11,642 nt of DNA, from assembly GCA_946479015.1 (NCBI GenBank), contig CAMLEQ010000083.1:1-11642 (forward strand), in the 5' to 3' direction. The stretch comes from an uncultured Gemmatimonadota bacterium (GTDB taxonomy: Bacteria > Gemmatimonadota > Gemmatimonadetes > Gemmatimonadales > Gemmatimonadaceae). Position numbers and translations under genes: made by a program. Positions 8,471 through 11,642 of this stretch are shown piece by piece. The notes beneath the pieces were generated by a model. It had not been told where the DNA came from and did no database searches. It was given only the letters and a program-made list of their open reading frames with translations. Each line of letters opens with the position of its first letter. Position 1 is the first letter of the stretch.

Positions 8471-8641
8471 GGAAGGGGGCGGGGCGCGGGGACGGCGCCG
8501 ATAGAAATTCCGACGTGCCGATGCCAGATTTCGGTGCTGTGACCGGCCGCCGTGCCGCGCGACCGGTCGTGTCACGAGCGCCGTCCGCCGCACACGACTC
8601 CGACCACCGCACGCTGCATCCGCGCAGCCTCCGAGGGTTCC
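8471..8641. promoter_or_regulatory. Divergent spacer between the acyltransferase and gcvP, likely promoters
   Basis: This is the only non-coding gap upstream of both transcription units and must hold the gcvP promoter and probably the leftward one. Its least GC-rich patch is 8500-8532 (GATAGAAATTCCGACG, then CAGATTTCGG), the natural place for -10 elements, but I cannot identify a convincing -35/-10 pair on either strand. GTGAC at 8539 and GTCAC at 8571 form a weak imperfect dyad around CCGGCCGC and ACCGGTCG that could be an operator. No glycine-riboswitch core is visible in the leader. Confidence 0.4.
8633..8637 (+). promoter_or_regulatory. Ribosome-binding site of gcvP
   Basis: GAGGG lies 4 nt before the ATG at 8642. 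A second in-frame ATG at 8651 would have a spacing of 13, so 8642 is favoured. The upstream in-frame extension to 8552 has no family similarity and is not expected to be translated. Confidence 0.55.
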
Positions 8642-11533
<2,892 letters not shown>

Positions 11534-11545
11534 GGTCGGGGGCCT

Positions 11546-11577
11546 GGGGCCGGGGGGATCTGGAGGACCCCGGCCCC
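11546..11577 (+). terminator. G/C hairpin just after gcvP
   Basis: GGGGCCGGGG (11546-11555) is fully complementary to CCCCGGCCCC (11568-11577) around a 12-nt loop, starting 12 nt after the gcvP stop. No T-tract follows, so this may be an mRNA 3'-end stabilising or pausing structure rather than an intrinsic terminator. It lies in a 7-nt periodic G-rich stretch (GGTCGGG, GGCCTGG, GGCCGGG) like the tract after the POT gene. Confidence 0.5.
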
Positions 11578-11606
11578 CGGGGTGGGGAGGGGCGGACCAA
11601 GGATGC

Positions 11607-11642
11607 GCGACGGGGCGCCGGCGAATGCCGGCGCCCCGTCGC
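11607..11642 (+). terminator. Perfect palindromic hairpin with 16-nt arms downstream of gcvP
   Basis: GCGACGGGGCGCCGGC (11607-11622), loop GAAT, then the exact reverse complement (11627-11642). It lies about 75 nt after the gcvP stop and is the kind of strong stem expected of a terminator, but the window ends at the last paired base, so a following T-tract cannot be checked. The same palindrome, with a 3-nt loop, starts the window at the 3' end of the opposite transcription unit. It is therefore a dispersed 3'-end element. Confidence 0.6.

Noticed and set aside
8552..8641. In-frame N-terminal extension of gcvP
   Set aside because: The extension has no P-protein similarity, and GAGGG sits just before the ATG at 8642, which gives the normal family length.
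8480..8641. Glycine riboswitch ahead of gcvP
   Set aside because: No recognisable conserved glycine-aptamer core or tandem architecture is visible in the leader, and the space is short for a tandem aptamer plus promoter.

Overview
The window is very GC-rich, densely coding bacterial DNA. The gene set is a full ABC peptide-uptake operon, a POT peptide symporter, a lipoate/octanoate transferase and a single-chain glycine decarboxylase. Its G-rich seven-base periodic repeats are what I recall from Gemmatimonadota, so that phylum is the best guess. This rests on repeat style and base composition, not on a marker gene.

Layout. Six genes on the minus strand read leftward from about 8.47 kb to 0.12 kb: a LipM/LplA-like acyltransferase (7583-~8470), a lipoprotein peptide-binding protein (5853-7529), two permeases dppB (4878-5849) and dppC (3935-4876), two ATPases dppD (2853-3938) and dppF (1684-2856), and a proton-coupled POT-family peptide transporter (119-1675). 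From the binding protein onward the spacing is extremely tight (gaps of 3 and 1 nt, two 4-nt overlaps, one 8-nt gap), so these six transporter genes are almost certainly one operon. The acyltransferase, 53 nt upstream, may be its first gene. A short divergent spacer (8471-8641) separates this block from gcvP (8642-11533, plus strand), which appears to be transcribed alone.

How they work together. The ABC system and the POT symporter both import peptides, one powered by ATP and one by the proton gradient. Cytosolic hydrolysis would release amino acids including glycine. GcvP decarboxylates glycine and passes the aminomethyl group to lipoylated GcvH. The divergent acyltransferase carries a Cys placed as in LipM, which octanoylates GcvH in Bacillus, so its position beside gcvP makes functional sense. 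The link from peptides to glycine is inference.

Non-coding structure is the most unusual part. A 33-bp inverted pair of GCGGGAA heptads flanks the dppD/dppF junction and puts the dppF ribosome-binding site and start codon in the loop of a potential large mRNA hairpin. The 3' regions of both transcription units (POT and gcvP) carry the same ordered set of elements: a G-rich heptad tract, GGATGCG, then a palindrome with 16-nt arms. As a result the window begins and ends in the same hairpin. I see no phage, CRISPR, tRNA, rRNA, insertion sequence or defence system.
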